Assembly (NCBI GenBank): GCA_026645375.1 | Contig: JAPFFX010000112.1 | Coordinates: forward strand, 1 to 11,109 | From: Citricoccus sp. WCRC_4 | GTDB taxonomy: Bacteria; Actinomycetota; Actinomycetes; Actinomycetales; Micrococcaceae | DNA: 11,109 bases | Direction of reading: 5' to 3' | Part shown: in pieces, positions 1 through 6,526 of the stretch | Layout: every line of letters begins with the position of its first letter | Position numbering within the stretch: the stretch's first letter is position 1 | The notes under the pieces: generated by a model | The model's database searches: none | What the model was told of the DNA's origin: nothing | What the model saw: only the letters and a program-made list of their open reading frames with translations | Translations under genes and position numbers: made by a program

Positions 1-1
1 C

Positions 2-2404
2 TCCTCCCTGCAGGTCGCCGAGGCCTCCCTGACCGGCGAGTCCGTTCCGGTCACCAAGTCCACGGCCGTACTGGACGCGGCCGTGCCCCTGGGCGACCGG
101 GTCAACATGGTCTTCAAGGGCACCGCCGTGACCCAGGGGGTCGGCCGGGCCGTGGTGACCGCCACCGGCATGGCCACCGAGATGGGGCACATCGCCGCGC
201 TGCTCGCCGGCACGGAGCGGGAGCCGACCCCGTTGACGCGGGAGATCAACGGGATCGGCAGGACCCTCGGGATCGCGGTCGTCGTCATCGCCGCGGTGGT
301 GATGGCGGCCATCGCGTTCACGAGCGGGGTCTCCTCGCTCCAGGACGCGGTGGACGTGCTGCTGGTCGGCGTCTCCCTCGCGGTGGCGGCCGTCCCCGAG
401 GGGCTGCCGGCCGTCCTCTCGGTCGTGCTCTCACTCGGCGTGCAGGCAATGAGCCGTCGCCATGCGATCGTCAAGGACCTGGCCTCCGTGGAGACACTCG
501 GTTCGGCCTCCGTCATCTGCTCGGACAAGACCGGGACGCTGACCCGCAACGAGATGACCATGCTCAAGGTCCGGTCGTCCTCCGGGGAATCGCACGTCAC
601 CGGGGTGGGCTATGCCCCGGACGGGGAGGTGCTGCTGGGAGGCACCCCGCTGCTGGAGAACGACCCCGAGCTGGACCTGCGCGAGGAGGACATCGTCGTC
701 CTCACCGGCGGCACCCTGGCCTCCGACGCCGAGGTCCGCCAGGACGAGGACGGGCACTGGGTCGTGGTCGGGGATCCCACCGAGGCGGCGTTCGTCGTCG
801 CCGAGCGCAAGGCCGGGCTGTCCGGGATGCGCGAGGCGCGGTTCGAGCGCGTGGCGGAGGTGCCCTTCACCTCCGAGCGCAAGATGATGTCGGTCATCGT
901 GGACGACCGGGACCACACGGACCCGGGCGCTCCGGCGGACGTCGGCTGGCCCGGTTCCGGCCGGCCGGTCCTGGTGGCCAAGGGCGCGCCGGACGTGCTG
1001 CTGCGCCACTGTACCCGCGTCCGCACCGGGCTGGAGGTGGCGCCGCTGACCGAGGCCGACCGGGCCGCCGTCGCCGCCGACGTGGAGTCGATGTCCCACG
1101 AGGCCCTGCGCACGCTGGCCGTGGCGTACCGGCCGCTGACCGTCCCCGAATACGCGGGCGCGGTGGGCCAGGACGGCGCCTTCGACGCCGGGGCGGGCCT
1201 GGCACTGGAGGAGGACCTGATCTTCGTCGGCACGGTGGGGATCATCGACCCGCCGCGCTCGGAGGTCGCCGAGGCGGTGGCGCAGGCGCGCCGGGCCGGG
1301 ATCCGCGTGGTGGTGATCACCGGCGACCATCCGGCCACGGCGCTGCGGATCGCCCAGGACCTGGGGATCGCCCGCGCCGGGCAGGGGGCGGTCACCGGTC
1401 CGGAACTGGACGCGATGGACGCGGGGCGGCTGCGAGCGGCGGTGCGGGAGGCCACCGTGTTCGCGCGGGTCGCCCCCGAGCACAAGCTGCGCATCGTCGA
1501 GGCCCTGCAGGCGGAGGGCCACGTGGTGTCCATGACCGGCGACGGCGTCAACGACGCCCCGGCCCTGAAGAAGGCGGACATCGGGGTGGCCATGGGCGTC
1601 ACGGGCACGGAGGTCTCCAAGGAGGCCGCCGCCATGATCCTCACGGACGACGACTTCACCACCATCGTGGCCGCGGTGCGCCAGGGCCGGGTGATCTTCG
1701 GGAACATCCGGAAGTTCCTGCGCTACCTGCTGTCCTCCAACACGGGTGAGGTCCTGACCATGTTCCTGGGCGTGGTCCTGGCGGGGTTCCTGGGCCTGGC
1801 CGGGCACGGCGAGGGGATCGTGGTGCCCCTGCTGGCCACCCAGGTCCTGTGGATCAACCTCATCACCGACTCTGGCCCGGCCCTGGCGATGGGCGTGGAC
1901 CCCGAGACGGAGGACGTCATGGCCGCGCCGCCGCGCGGCGTGCAGGACCGGGTGGTCGATGGGCGGATGTGGGCCGGGATCCTCTCGACCGGTCTGGTCA
2001 TGGCCGTGGTCACCCTGTTCGCGATCGACCTCCACCTGCCCGGTGGACTGGTGGAGGGCGCGGAGACGGTGGAGGTGGCGCGCACCGCGGCGTTCACCAC
2101 GCTCGTGCTCGCCCAGCTGTTCAACGCCCTGAACTCCCGGTCCGAGACCGTCACCGCCTTCCACCGGCTGTTCACCAACGGCTGGCTGTGGGCGGCGATC
2201 GCCTTCGGCGTGGTGACCCAGGTCCTCGTGGTGCACCTGCCGTTCCTGCAGGGTGCCCTCGGCACGGCGGCACTGGGCTGGGAGCAGTGGCTGGCGTGCC
2301 TGGCGCTGGCCTCCGGGGTGCTGTGGTTCGGCGAGCTGCGCAAGGTGGTGCTCAGGGCCCGGACGGCGCGACAATGGATCACGGACAACGCCGACGAAGG
2401 GTAA
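2..2404 (+). CDS. P-type Ca2+-transporting ATPase (PIIA, CtpF/PacL/SERCA-like), 5' partial
   Basis: The frame is open from base 2, so the N terminus lies off the left edge; about 800 residues are visible. The first GTG in frame (83) is an internal Val, because the actuator-domain TGES motif precedes it at about 32-43. The phosphorylated Asp of DKTGTLT is at 524-526. The N-domain shows FTSERKMMSV and a KGAPDVLL nucleotide-binding segment, and the hinge TGDGVNDAP starts at 1535. All the SERCA-type Ca2+ ligands I can align are present: Glu of PEGLP in M4 (398-400), Asn and Glu of SSNTGEV in M5 (1739 and 1748), and Asn, Thr and Asp of WINLITD in M6 (1856, 1865, 1868). Known family role: ATP-driven cation export or uptake across the plasma membrane. 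Ca2+ specificity is inferred from these ligands; Mn2+ or another cation is possible. One oddity is that M6 reads TDSGP where SERCA has TDGLP. Confidence 0.9.
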   Translation, partial: SSLQVAEASLTGESVPVTKSTAVLDAAVPLGDRVNMVFKGTAVTQGVGRAVVTATGMATEMGHIAALLAGTEREPTPLTREINGIGRTLGIAVVVIAAVVMAAIAFTSGVSSLQDAVDVLLVGVSLAVAAVPEGLPAVLSVVLSLGVQAMSRRHAIVKDLASVETLGSASVICSDKTGTLTRNEMTMLKVRSSSGESHVTGVGYAPDGEVLLGGTPLLENDPELDLREEDIVVLTGGTLASDAEVRQDEDGHWVVVGDPTEAAFVVAERKAGLSGMREARFERVAEVPFTSERKMMSVIVDDRDHTDPGAPADVGWPGSGRPVLVAKGAPDVLLRHCTRVRTGLEVAPLTEADRAAVAADVESMSHEALRTLAVAYRPLTVPEYAGAVGQDGAFDAGAGLALEEDLIFVGTVGIIDPPRSEVAEAVAQARRAGIRVVVITGDHPATALRIAQDLGIARAGQGAVTGPELDAMDAGRLRAAVREATVFARVAPEHKLRIVEALQAEGHVVSMTGDGVNDAPALKKADIGVAMGVTGTEVSKEAAAMILTDDDFTTIVAAVRQGRVIFGNIRKFLRYLLSSNTGEVLTMFLGVVLAGFLGLAGHGEGIVVPLLATQVLWINLITDSGPALAMGVDPETEDVMAAPPRGVQDRVVDGRMWAGILSTGLVMAVVTLFAIDLHLPGGLVEGAETVEVARTAAFTTLVLAQLFNALNSRSETVTAFHRLFTNGWLWAAIAFGVVTQVLVVHLPFLQGALGTAALGWEQWLACLALASGVLWFGELRKVVLRARTARQWITDNADEG

Positions 2405-2409
2405 CCGTC

Positions 2410-2958
2410 ATGACCGAGTCAGGATCCCGGTCCCAGCTGGTCACCTGCCTGTGGACCTCCGGGCAGGCGGAGGAGGCCGCGCGGTTCTACGTGGACGCGT
2501 TCGCCGCCTACCGGCCCGACACCCACCTGGACGAGGTCCAGCGCAGCGCCATCGACGTGGTCCCCGGCGGCGACCAGGTCCACCTGCGCGCCGGTGACGT
2601 GCTCACGGTGTCCTTCACCCTGGACGGCCAGCGCTTCGTCGCGCTCAACGACCCCGCCCGGCCGGTGCCGTACACCGACGCCGTCTCCCTGCAGGTGCTG
2701 TGCGGGAACCAGGAGGAGGTGGACCACTTCTGGTCGGCGCTCACGGCCGGGGGCGGGACGGAGGTCGCCTGCGGCTGGCTCCAGGACCGCTACGGGATGC
2801 GCTGGCAGGTGGTCCCCACCGTGCTGCTGGAGCTGCTGGCCGGGGAGGACCGCGACGCGGCCGCCCGGGTGCAGCGGGCGATGATGGGCATGGTGCGGCT
2901 GAGCATCGAGGGGCTCATGGACGCCGCACAGGACGCCTTCGGCGCCGAGGAGCAGTGA
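2410..2958 (+). CDS. PhnB-like VOC-superfamily protein
   Basis: A 182-residue protein of the vicinal oxygen chelate superfamily, in the PhnB / '3-demethylubiquinone-9 3-methyltransferase-like' group. Recognisable family segments are CLWTSGQAEEAARFYVDAF near the N terminus, a central LTVSFTLDGQRFVALN block, and CGWLQDRYGMRWQVVPTVL followed by a helical C terminus around RVQRAMMGMVRL. The group is widespread but its biochemical role is mostly unknown; the methyltransferase name is an annotation legacy and should not be taken literally. The ATG at 2410 is chosen because GAAGGG (2396-2401) forms a Shine-Dalgarno sequence 8 nt upstream and the family N terminus begins right after it. The gene follows the ATPase stop by 5 nt, so the two are probably co-transcribed. 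It ends 10 nt from the convergent methyltransferase gene, with no clear terminator between them. Confidence 0.88.
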   Translation: MTESGSRSQLVTCLWTSGQAEEAARFYVDAFAAYRPDTHLDEVQRSAIDVVPGGDQVHLRAGDVLTVSFTLDGQRFVALNDPARPVPYTDAVSLQVLCGNQEEVDHFWSALTAGGGTEVACGWLQDRYGMRWQVVPTVLLELLAGEDRDAAARVQRAMMGMVRLSIEGLMDAAQDAFGAEEQ

Positions 2959-2968
2959 GCCGGAGCCC

Positions 2969-3577
2969 TCAGCGCACCAGCAGCGCGACCAGGAAGTCCG
3001 CCTCGGGGGTGAACTCGTCGAGCTGCCACGTGGCGAACCGGCCCTGCAGCCGGAACCCGGCGAGGCCGGCGTCGTCCACGAACTCCTCGAAGTCATAACC
3101 GCGCCCGGCGCCGAAGCCGATCACCGCGCGACCGCCGTCCCGCAGGGCGGCGTGCAGGTGGCGCAGCACGTCCTGCCGGGAGCCGGGGGAGAGGAAGCCG
3201 AAGACGTTGCCCGCCGAGAAGATGAGGTCGAAGGGCTCCTCCTCGCCCAGTCCGGCCAGGGTGGCCGCGTCCAGGGTCTCCAGGTCGGCCACGTACCAGT
3301 CGGCGTCCGGGTGGTCCTCGCGGGCCACGTCGATCAGGTGCTCGTCCAGGTCCACGCCGGTGACGCGGTGCCCGGCGCGGGCCAGGTATCCACCCACCCT
3401 GCCGGTGCCGCAACCGGCGTCGAGGACGCGCGCGCCCCGGGGGCACAGGGCGTCCACCAGCCGGGCCTCGCCGTGCAGGTCCATGCCCTCGGCGGCCAGG
3501 GACCGCCAGCGCTCTGCGTAGCGGCGGGAGTGCTCGGGATCGTCGGCCACCATCCGGGCCCAGAGGTTCTCGGTCAT
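2969..3577 (-). CDS. class I SAM-dependent methyltransferase
   Basis: A 202-residue Rossmann-fold methyltransferase of the UbiE/Methyltransf_25 kind. Motif I is DAGCGTG at residues 53-59, with GVDLD (74-78) ending strand 2 and supplying the acidic residue that contacts the ribose. YVADL (95-99) is motif II, and DLIFSAGN (117-124) marks strand 4. The C terminus DFLVALLVR is the usual final strand. The length is normal for a soluble, stand-alone small-molecule methyltransferase; the substrate cannot be told from sequence. The ATG at 3577 is chosen because the helical cap (MTENLWARMVADD) precedes motif I at the usual distance; the frame stays open much further upstream but only as antisense to the next gene. 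No Shine-Dalgarno sequence is present. A -10-like GATACT lies 6 nt before the ATG, suggesting a leaderless transcript. Divergent from the DoxX-like gene. Confidence 0.9.
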   Translation of the reverse strand: MTENLWARMVADDPEHSRRYAERWRSLAAEGMDLHGEARLVDALCPRGARVLDAGCGTGRVGGYLARAGHRVTGVDLDEHLIDVAREDHPDADWYVADLETLDAATLAGLGEEEPFDLIFSAGNVFGFLSPGSRQDVLRHLHAALRDGGRAVIGFGAGRGYDFEEFVDDAGLAGFRLQGRFATWQLDEFTPEADFLVALLVR

Positions 3578-3589
3578 GTCCCCAGTATC
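3577..3589 (-). promoter_or_regulatory. putative leaderless promoter -10 (GATACT) of the methyltransferase gene
   Basis: On the minus strand GATACT (3589-3584) is followed by 6 nt (GGGGAC) and then the start ATG (3577-3575). This distance would place the transcription start at or next to the A of ATG. No convincing -35 is visible at 16-18 nt. This is inference from spacing and from the same architecture at other genes here. Confidence 0.45.
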
Positions 3590-3628
3590 GCGCGTGAACC
3601 GGTACGTGCACTTCTGCCCCCGGGTGGT

Positions 3629-3667
3629 TATAAGGTGAGACAGGAACGAGCCCGAATACCGGAAGGA
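3629..3667 (+). promoter_or_regulatory. putative promoter and Shine-Dalgarno of the DoxX-like gene
   Basis: TATAAG (3629-3634), overlapping TAAGGT (3631-3636), gives an actinobacterial TAnnnT-type -10. Transcription would begin near 3643 and give a leader of about 30 nt. The leader holds GGAAGGA (3661-3667), a good Shine-Dalgarno sequence 7 nt before the ATG at 3675. Only a weak -35 candidate (TGCACT, 3607-3612) is seen. This is the one promoter-proximal gene in the window with an evident leader and ribosome binding site. Confidence 0.5.
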
Positions 3668-3674
3668 CCACCCC

Positions 3675-4268
3675 ATGAGCATCGCGCAGATCCCGCTCCG
3701 GCTGACCGCCGGCGCCTTCATCCTCAACTCGGGGATCAACAAGACCAAGATCTCGGAGGAGCAGGCCGAGCAGATGCGGGACCTGGCCGCCAACGGCGTG
3801 CCGTTCCTGAAGGACATGAGCCCGAAGCAGTTCAAGCAGTTCCTCACCGCCGGGGAGCTCGGGGTCGGGGCCGCGCTGCTGCTGCCCTTCGTGCCGGGCT
3901 GGCTCGCCGGCGCCGCGCTGACCGCCTTCTCCACGGGCCTGCTGTCGATGTACAAGAACACCGAGGGCATGACGGAGCCTGACGGCATCCGGCCGACCGA
4001 GCAGGGCACCGCCGTGGCCAAGGACGTGTTCCTCTTCGGCATCGGCACCGCCCTGATGGTGGACGGCGCCGTGAACCGGGTCGGTCGCAAGAACGCCGCC
4101 GCCGCCCGCCGCGCCAAGAAGCTCACCGCCGCGGCCGAGGTCAAGGCCGACGCCATCCGCTCCGCCGCGGGCGCCAAGGCCGAGGCCATCAACAAGGCCC
4201 GCGAGGAGCAGACGCAGGCGCTGCGCGCGGCCCGCAAGAAACTGCAGGAGACCCGCAAGAGCATCTGA
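3675..4268 (+). CDS. DoxX-like membrane protein with charged coiled-coil tail
   Basis: A 197-residue protein with a DoxX-like layout: an N-terminal hydrophobic segment (about 5-21) with an Arg and a GINK turn; a soluble stretch with KDMSPKQFKQF; two close membrane segments (about 57-92); a hydrophilic loop; and a last membrane segment (about 113-132). The remaining ~62 residues are almost entirely Ala, Lys, Arg and Glu, with AKK, AAAEVKAD and KAEAINKAREEQ blocks. They read as a long charged helix, probably cytoplasmic by the positive-inside rule. DoxX-family proteins are small membrane proteins, some linked to thiosulfate:quinone oxidoreductase, but most actinobacterial members have no known job and I assign none. 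The start is fixed by the GGAAGGA site 7 nt upstream. The gene is monocistronic: divergent from the methyltransferase gene and followed by a strong hairpin. Confidence 0.75.
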   Translation: MSIAQIPLRLTAGAFILNSGINKTKISEEQAEQMRDLAANGVPFLKDMSPKQFKQFLTAGELGVGAALLLPFVPGWLAGAALTAFSTGLLSMYKNTEGMTEPDGIRPTEQGTAVAKDVFLFGIGTALMVDGAVNRVGRKNAAAARRAKKLTAAAEVKADAIRSAAGAKAEAINKAREEQTQALRAARKKLQETRKSI

Positions 4269-4286
4269 TGCCCTGAAGGTCGTCGT

Positions 4287-4323
4287 CAGGGGCCCGTCCC
4301 GGTTCTGCCGGGGCGGGCCCCTG
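4287..4323 (+). terminator. strong GC hairpin terminator after the DoxX-like gene
   Basis: Bases 4287-4302 pair with 4308-4323 over 16 positions with a single T-G wobble (4297/4313) around a 5-nt loop, TTCTG. The stem begins 18 nt past the TGA at 4266-4268. No T-tract follows, as is common for hairpin terminators in high-GC actinobacteria. It separates the DoxX-like gene from the G6PDH-like gene. Confidence 0.8.
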
Positions 4324-4380
4324 GCGCGTCCGGGGAACCCTCGCCCGCCCGTGGGTGGCCCGCCGGAGCGCGTCCGGCGT

Positions 4381-4393
4381 TACGGTGACACCA
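4381..4393 (+). promoter_or_regulatory. putative leaderless promoter -10 (TACGGT) of the G6PDH-like gene
   Basis: TACGGT (4381-4386) matches the TAnnnT -10 consensus and lies 6 nt (GACACC) before the ATG at 4393, so transcription would start at the start codon. No good Shine-Dalgarno sequence precedes this ATG; GGTGA is too close. No TTGAC-like -35 is seen at 16-18 nt. The same TACGGT-N6-ATG appears at the cupin gene. Confidence 0.55.
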
Positions 4394-5862
4394 TGAGCGA
4401 AGCGGACCACGCCGATGTCACTGCCGGCCAGGACGCCCCCGGCCGCCGACCCGGGGGGCCGGGCCTGGGCACCCTCGCCATCCTGGGCGCCGGCGGGGAC
4501 CTGACCCGTCGGCTGCTGCTGCCGGGACTGGCCACCTGCCTGGCCGCCGGGGTGCCCGAGCACGGGATCACCGTGGTCGGCGTCGGCCGGACCGAGGACG
4601 CGGACTTCGCCGCCACCGTGCGCGAGGCCTTCGCCGAGGTGCTGGACGCCGACCAGCTCGGGCTCCCCGCGGTGCGGGCCACCCTCGAGTCCGCCCGCTG
4701 GGTCACCGGGGACGCCGCCGACGCCGGGGACCTGGCCGCACTGCTGGCGGAGGCGGAGGGCCCCACCGGGCTGTACTTCGCGCTGCCGCCCGGCGTCACG
4801 GAGGACGCCTGCCGGGAGCTGGCGGGTCTGCACGCGCAGGGACGGCTGCCCCCGGACACGGTCCTGGTGCTGGAGAAGCCCTTCGGGTCCGGACAGGAGT
4901 CCGCACGGCGCCTGAACGACCTGCTGGCCGGGTTCCTGCCCGAGGAGCGGGTGTTCCGGGTGGACCACTTCCTGGCTATGCCCGGGGTGCTCGGGCTGGT
5001 GGGGATGCGCTTCGCCAACCGCATCCTGGAGCCGGTGTGGAACCGGGACCACGTGGAACGGATCGAGATCACCTACGACGAGACCCTGGGGTTGGAGGGC
5101 CGTGCCGGGTTCTACGACAGCACGGGGGCGGCCCGGGACATGATCCAGTCCCACCTGCTCCAGGTCATGGCCGTGGTGATGATGGATGCGCCGGACCGGT
5201 TCGACGGCGTGGCGGTCCCGGCCGGCACCGCGCCCGTGCTGCGGGCCGCCCGGCTGTGGCCGGACGGGCCGGAGCACGGCGCGGACGTCCCCGTGGTGGT
5301 CCGTGGCCGGTACACCGCCGGCGCCGTGGACGGACGGGCACTGCCCTCCTACGTGGACGAGGACGGCGTGGACGCCTCGCGGCAGACCGAGACGTTCGCG
5401 CAGGTGATCGTGGAGGTGGACTCCCGGCGGTGGAGCGGGGTGCCCGTGGTGCTGCGCTCCGGCAAGGCCATCGGCTCCCCGCGCCAGGACATCTCGGTGG
5501 TGTTCCGCCGCCCGCCGCACGACCGGAAGCACGTCCCGGCGGGAGGGTCGCCGCCCGCCGACGTGCTCCGGGTCGGCTTCGAGGACGAGCGGATCGCGCT
5601 GGAGCTCAACGCCGGCGGACCGTTCGACCCCCGCGGGATGACCCGCACCGTGCTGTGCTCCGAACTGCCCGAGCCCGGCCTCACCGCCTACGGCTCACTG
5701 CTGCGCTGGGTGCTCGAGGGCCGCCAGGCCTTCGCCGTCAGCGGCGAGGGGGCCGAGCAGGGCTGGCGCATCGTCGAGGGCATCGCCGACGCCTACGCCT
5801 CCGGGGCCGCCCCGCTGCTGGACTACCCCGCCGGCTCCTCCGGGCCCCGGGCCGGGGGTTAG
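4393..5862 (+). CDS. glucose-6-phosphate dehydrogenase-like protein (divergent Zwf paralogue)
   Basis: 489 residues with the full G6PDH fold: dinucleotide-binding GAGGDLTRR (32-40), GVGRTE (63-68) whose Arg matches the NADP+ 2'-phosphate contact, EKPFG (161-165), the active-site block RVDHFLAMPG (189-198), SHLLQ (253-257) and RSGK (355-358). The canonical enzyme oxidises glucose 6-phosphate to 6-phosphogluconolactone with NADP+, feeding the pentose phosphate pathway. The catalytic dyad is kept (Asp191 and His254, spaced 63 apart as in the Leuconostoc enzyme), and so is Lys358. However, the signature RIDHYLGKE is altered, with Met196 in place of its substrate-binding Lys. No opcA, pgl, gnd, tal or tkt gene is adjacent, so this looks like a stand-alone paralogue rather than the main pathway Zwf, and its substrate or rate may differ. 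A GTG at 4351 could add 14 residues, but the leaderless -10 favours 4393. Confidence 0.85.
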   Translation: MSEADHADVTAGQDAPGRRPGGPGLGTLAILGAGGDLTRRLLLPGLATCLAAGVPEHGITVVGVGRTEDADFAATVREAFAEVLDADQLGLPAVRATLESARWVTGDAADAGDLAALLAEAEGPTGLYFALPPGVTEDACRELAGLHAQGRLPPDTVLVLEKPFGSGQESARRLNDLLAGFLPEERVFRVDHFLAMPGVLGLVGMRFANRILEPVWNRDHVERIEITYDETLGLEGRAGFYDSTGAARDMIQSHLLQVMAVVMMDAPDRFDGVAVPAGTAPVLRAARLWPDGPEHGADVPVVVRGRYTAGAVDGRALPSYVDEDGVDASRQTETFAQVIVEVDSRRWSGVPVVLRSGKAIGSPRQDISVVFRRPPHDRKHVPAGGSPPADVLRVGFEDERIALELNAGGPFDPRGMTRTVLCSELPEPGLTAYGSLLRWVLEGRQAFAVSGEGAEQGWRIVEGIADAYASGAAPLLDYPAGSSGPRAGG

Positions 5863-5871
5863 GCGCCCCCG
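5853..5871. terminator. possible bidirectional hairpin whose loop holds both stop codons
   Basis: CGGGGG (5853-5858) pairs with CCCCCG (5866-5871) around the 7-nt loop TTAGGCG. The loop contains the TAG of the plus-strand gene (5860-5862) and the TAA of the minus-strand gene (complement of 5859-5861). The stem is only 6 bp, so terminator function is tentative. Confidence 0.35.
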
Positions 5872-6500
5872 ACCGCCATCCGGGACCAGCCGCCGTCGGG
5901 ATCCGCGGGCAGCTCGCGGAGCACCCGCGCGGGCACGCCCACGGCCACCACGTTCGCCGGCAGGTCCGAGGTGACCACCGCGCCGGCGCCGACCACGGTG
6001 TTCTCTCCGATGGTGACGCCCGGGCCCACGATCACGCCGCCGCCGAGCCACACGTTGTCCCCGATGGTGATCGGCTGGGCGCCCTCCCACTTGTCCCGGC
6101 GGGGACCCGGTTCCAGGGGATGGGTGGCCGTGAGCAGTTGCACGTTCGGGCCGATCTGGGCGTCCGCGCCGATGCGGATCGGCGCGCAGTCCAGGGCGAC
6201 GAGGTTGAAGTTGGCGAAGGTGCGGTCCCCGACGTGGAGGTTCACGCCGTAGTCCACGCGCAGCGGCGGACGGATCACGATGCCCTCCCCGCGGGTGCCG
6301 AGCAGCTCGCCCAACAGGTCCCGCCGCTCGGCGAGGTCGGTGACCGAGGTGGCGTTGTACCGCTCGGAGAGCAGCTCGGCGCGAGTGTTCAACTCCTCCA
6401 GCGCGGGGTCGTCGGCGAGGTACGGCTCCCCGGCGAGCATCCGATCGTGCATGGAGCGATCGTCCGGGAAGTACGGAGAGGTGAGGGCTGGGTGCGTCAT
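5859..6500 (-). CDS. maltose/galactoside-type sugar O-acetyltransferase (left-handed beta-helix)
   Basis: A 213-residue acetyl-CoA-dependent O-acetyltransferase of the Maa/LacA/NodL family. The N-terminal Mac domain is typical (RMLAGEPYLADDPAL, about 20-34). It is followed by hexapeptide-repeat turns and the catalytic loop TATHPLEP, whose His127 matches the active-site His of LacA. The hallmark end is PITIGDNVWLGGGVIVGPGVTIG followed by VVGAGAVVTSDLP (long run shown in two parts). The family acetylates sugar hydroxyls in the cytoplasm, usually as a trimer; the physiological acceptor is often unknown. It is somewhat longer than E. coli Maa at both ends. The ATG at 6500 is chosen because any upstream extension would run antisense into the divergent gene. 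There is no Shine-Dalgarno sequence; CACGCT sits 6 nt upstream as a weak leaderless -10. Its 3' end overlaps the G6PDH-like gene by 4 nt. Confidence 0.92.
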   Translation of the reverse strand: MTHPALTSPYFPDDRSMHDRMLAGEPYLADDPALEELNTRAELLSERYNATSVTDLAERRDLLGELLGTRGEGIVIRPPLRVDYGVNLHVGDRTFANFNLVALDCAPIRIGADAQIGPNVQLLTATHPLEPGPRRDKWEGAQPITIGDNVWLGGGVIVGPGVTIGENTVVGAGAVVTSDLPANVVAVGVPARVLRELPADPDGGWSRMAVGGA

Positions 6501-6512
6501 GGTCCCAGCGTG
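6500..6512 (-). promoter_or_regulatory. weak putative leaderless -10 (CACGCT) of the acetyltransferase gene
   Basis: On the minus strand CACGCT (6512-6507) is followed by GGGACC and the start ATG. Only the second and sixth positions match TAnnnT. The gap to the divergent ATG is just 25 nt, so any promoter must sit here or inside the neighbouring gene. Confidence 0.3.
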
Positions 6513-6513
6513 C

Positions 6514-6526
6514 CAGAATGGCCGCA
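6514..6526 (+). promoter_or_regulatory. putative leaderless promoter -10 (CAGAAT) of the SRPBCC-Crp operon
   Basis: CAGAAT (6514-6519) differs from TAnnnT at one base and is followed by GGCCGC and the ATG at 6526. No Shine-Dalgarno sequence precedes this start. Any -35 would fall inside the first codons of the divergent acetyltransferase gene; none is convincing. Confidence 0.45.

Noticed and set aside
83..85. GTG as the start of the P-type ATPase
   Set aside because: The actuator-domain TGES motif and open coding frame continue upstream to base 2; this GTG is an internal Val.
431..2374. Long minus-strand open frame of about 647 codons antisense to the P-type ATPase
   Set aside because: Rich in Arg, Gln, His, Gly and Pro, with no domain; it is the usual antisense shadow of a GC-biased gene with clear motifs on the plus strand.
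2959..2968. Terminator between the VOC gene and the convergent methyltransferase
   Set aside because: Only a 4-bp TGAG/CTCA pairing can be drawn around the 10-nt gap; too weak to call.
3578..4264. N-terminal extension of the methyltransferase across the DoxX-like gene
   Set aside because: It would be entirely antisense to a gene with its own Shine-Dalgarno sequence and membrane segments, and the methyltransferase is complete from 3577.
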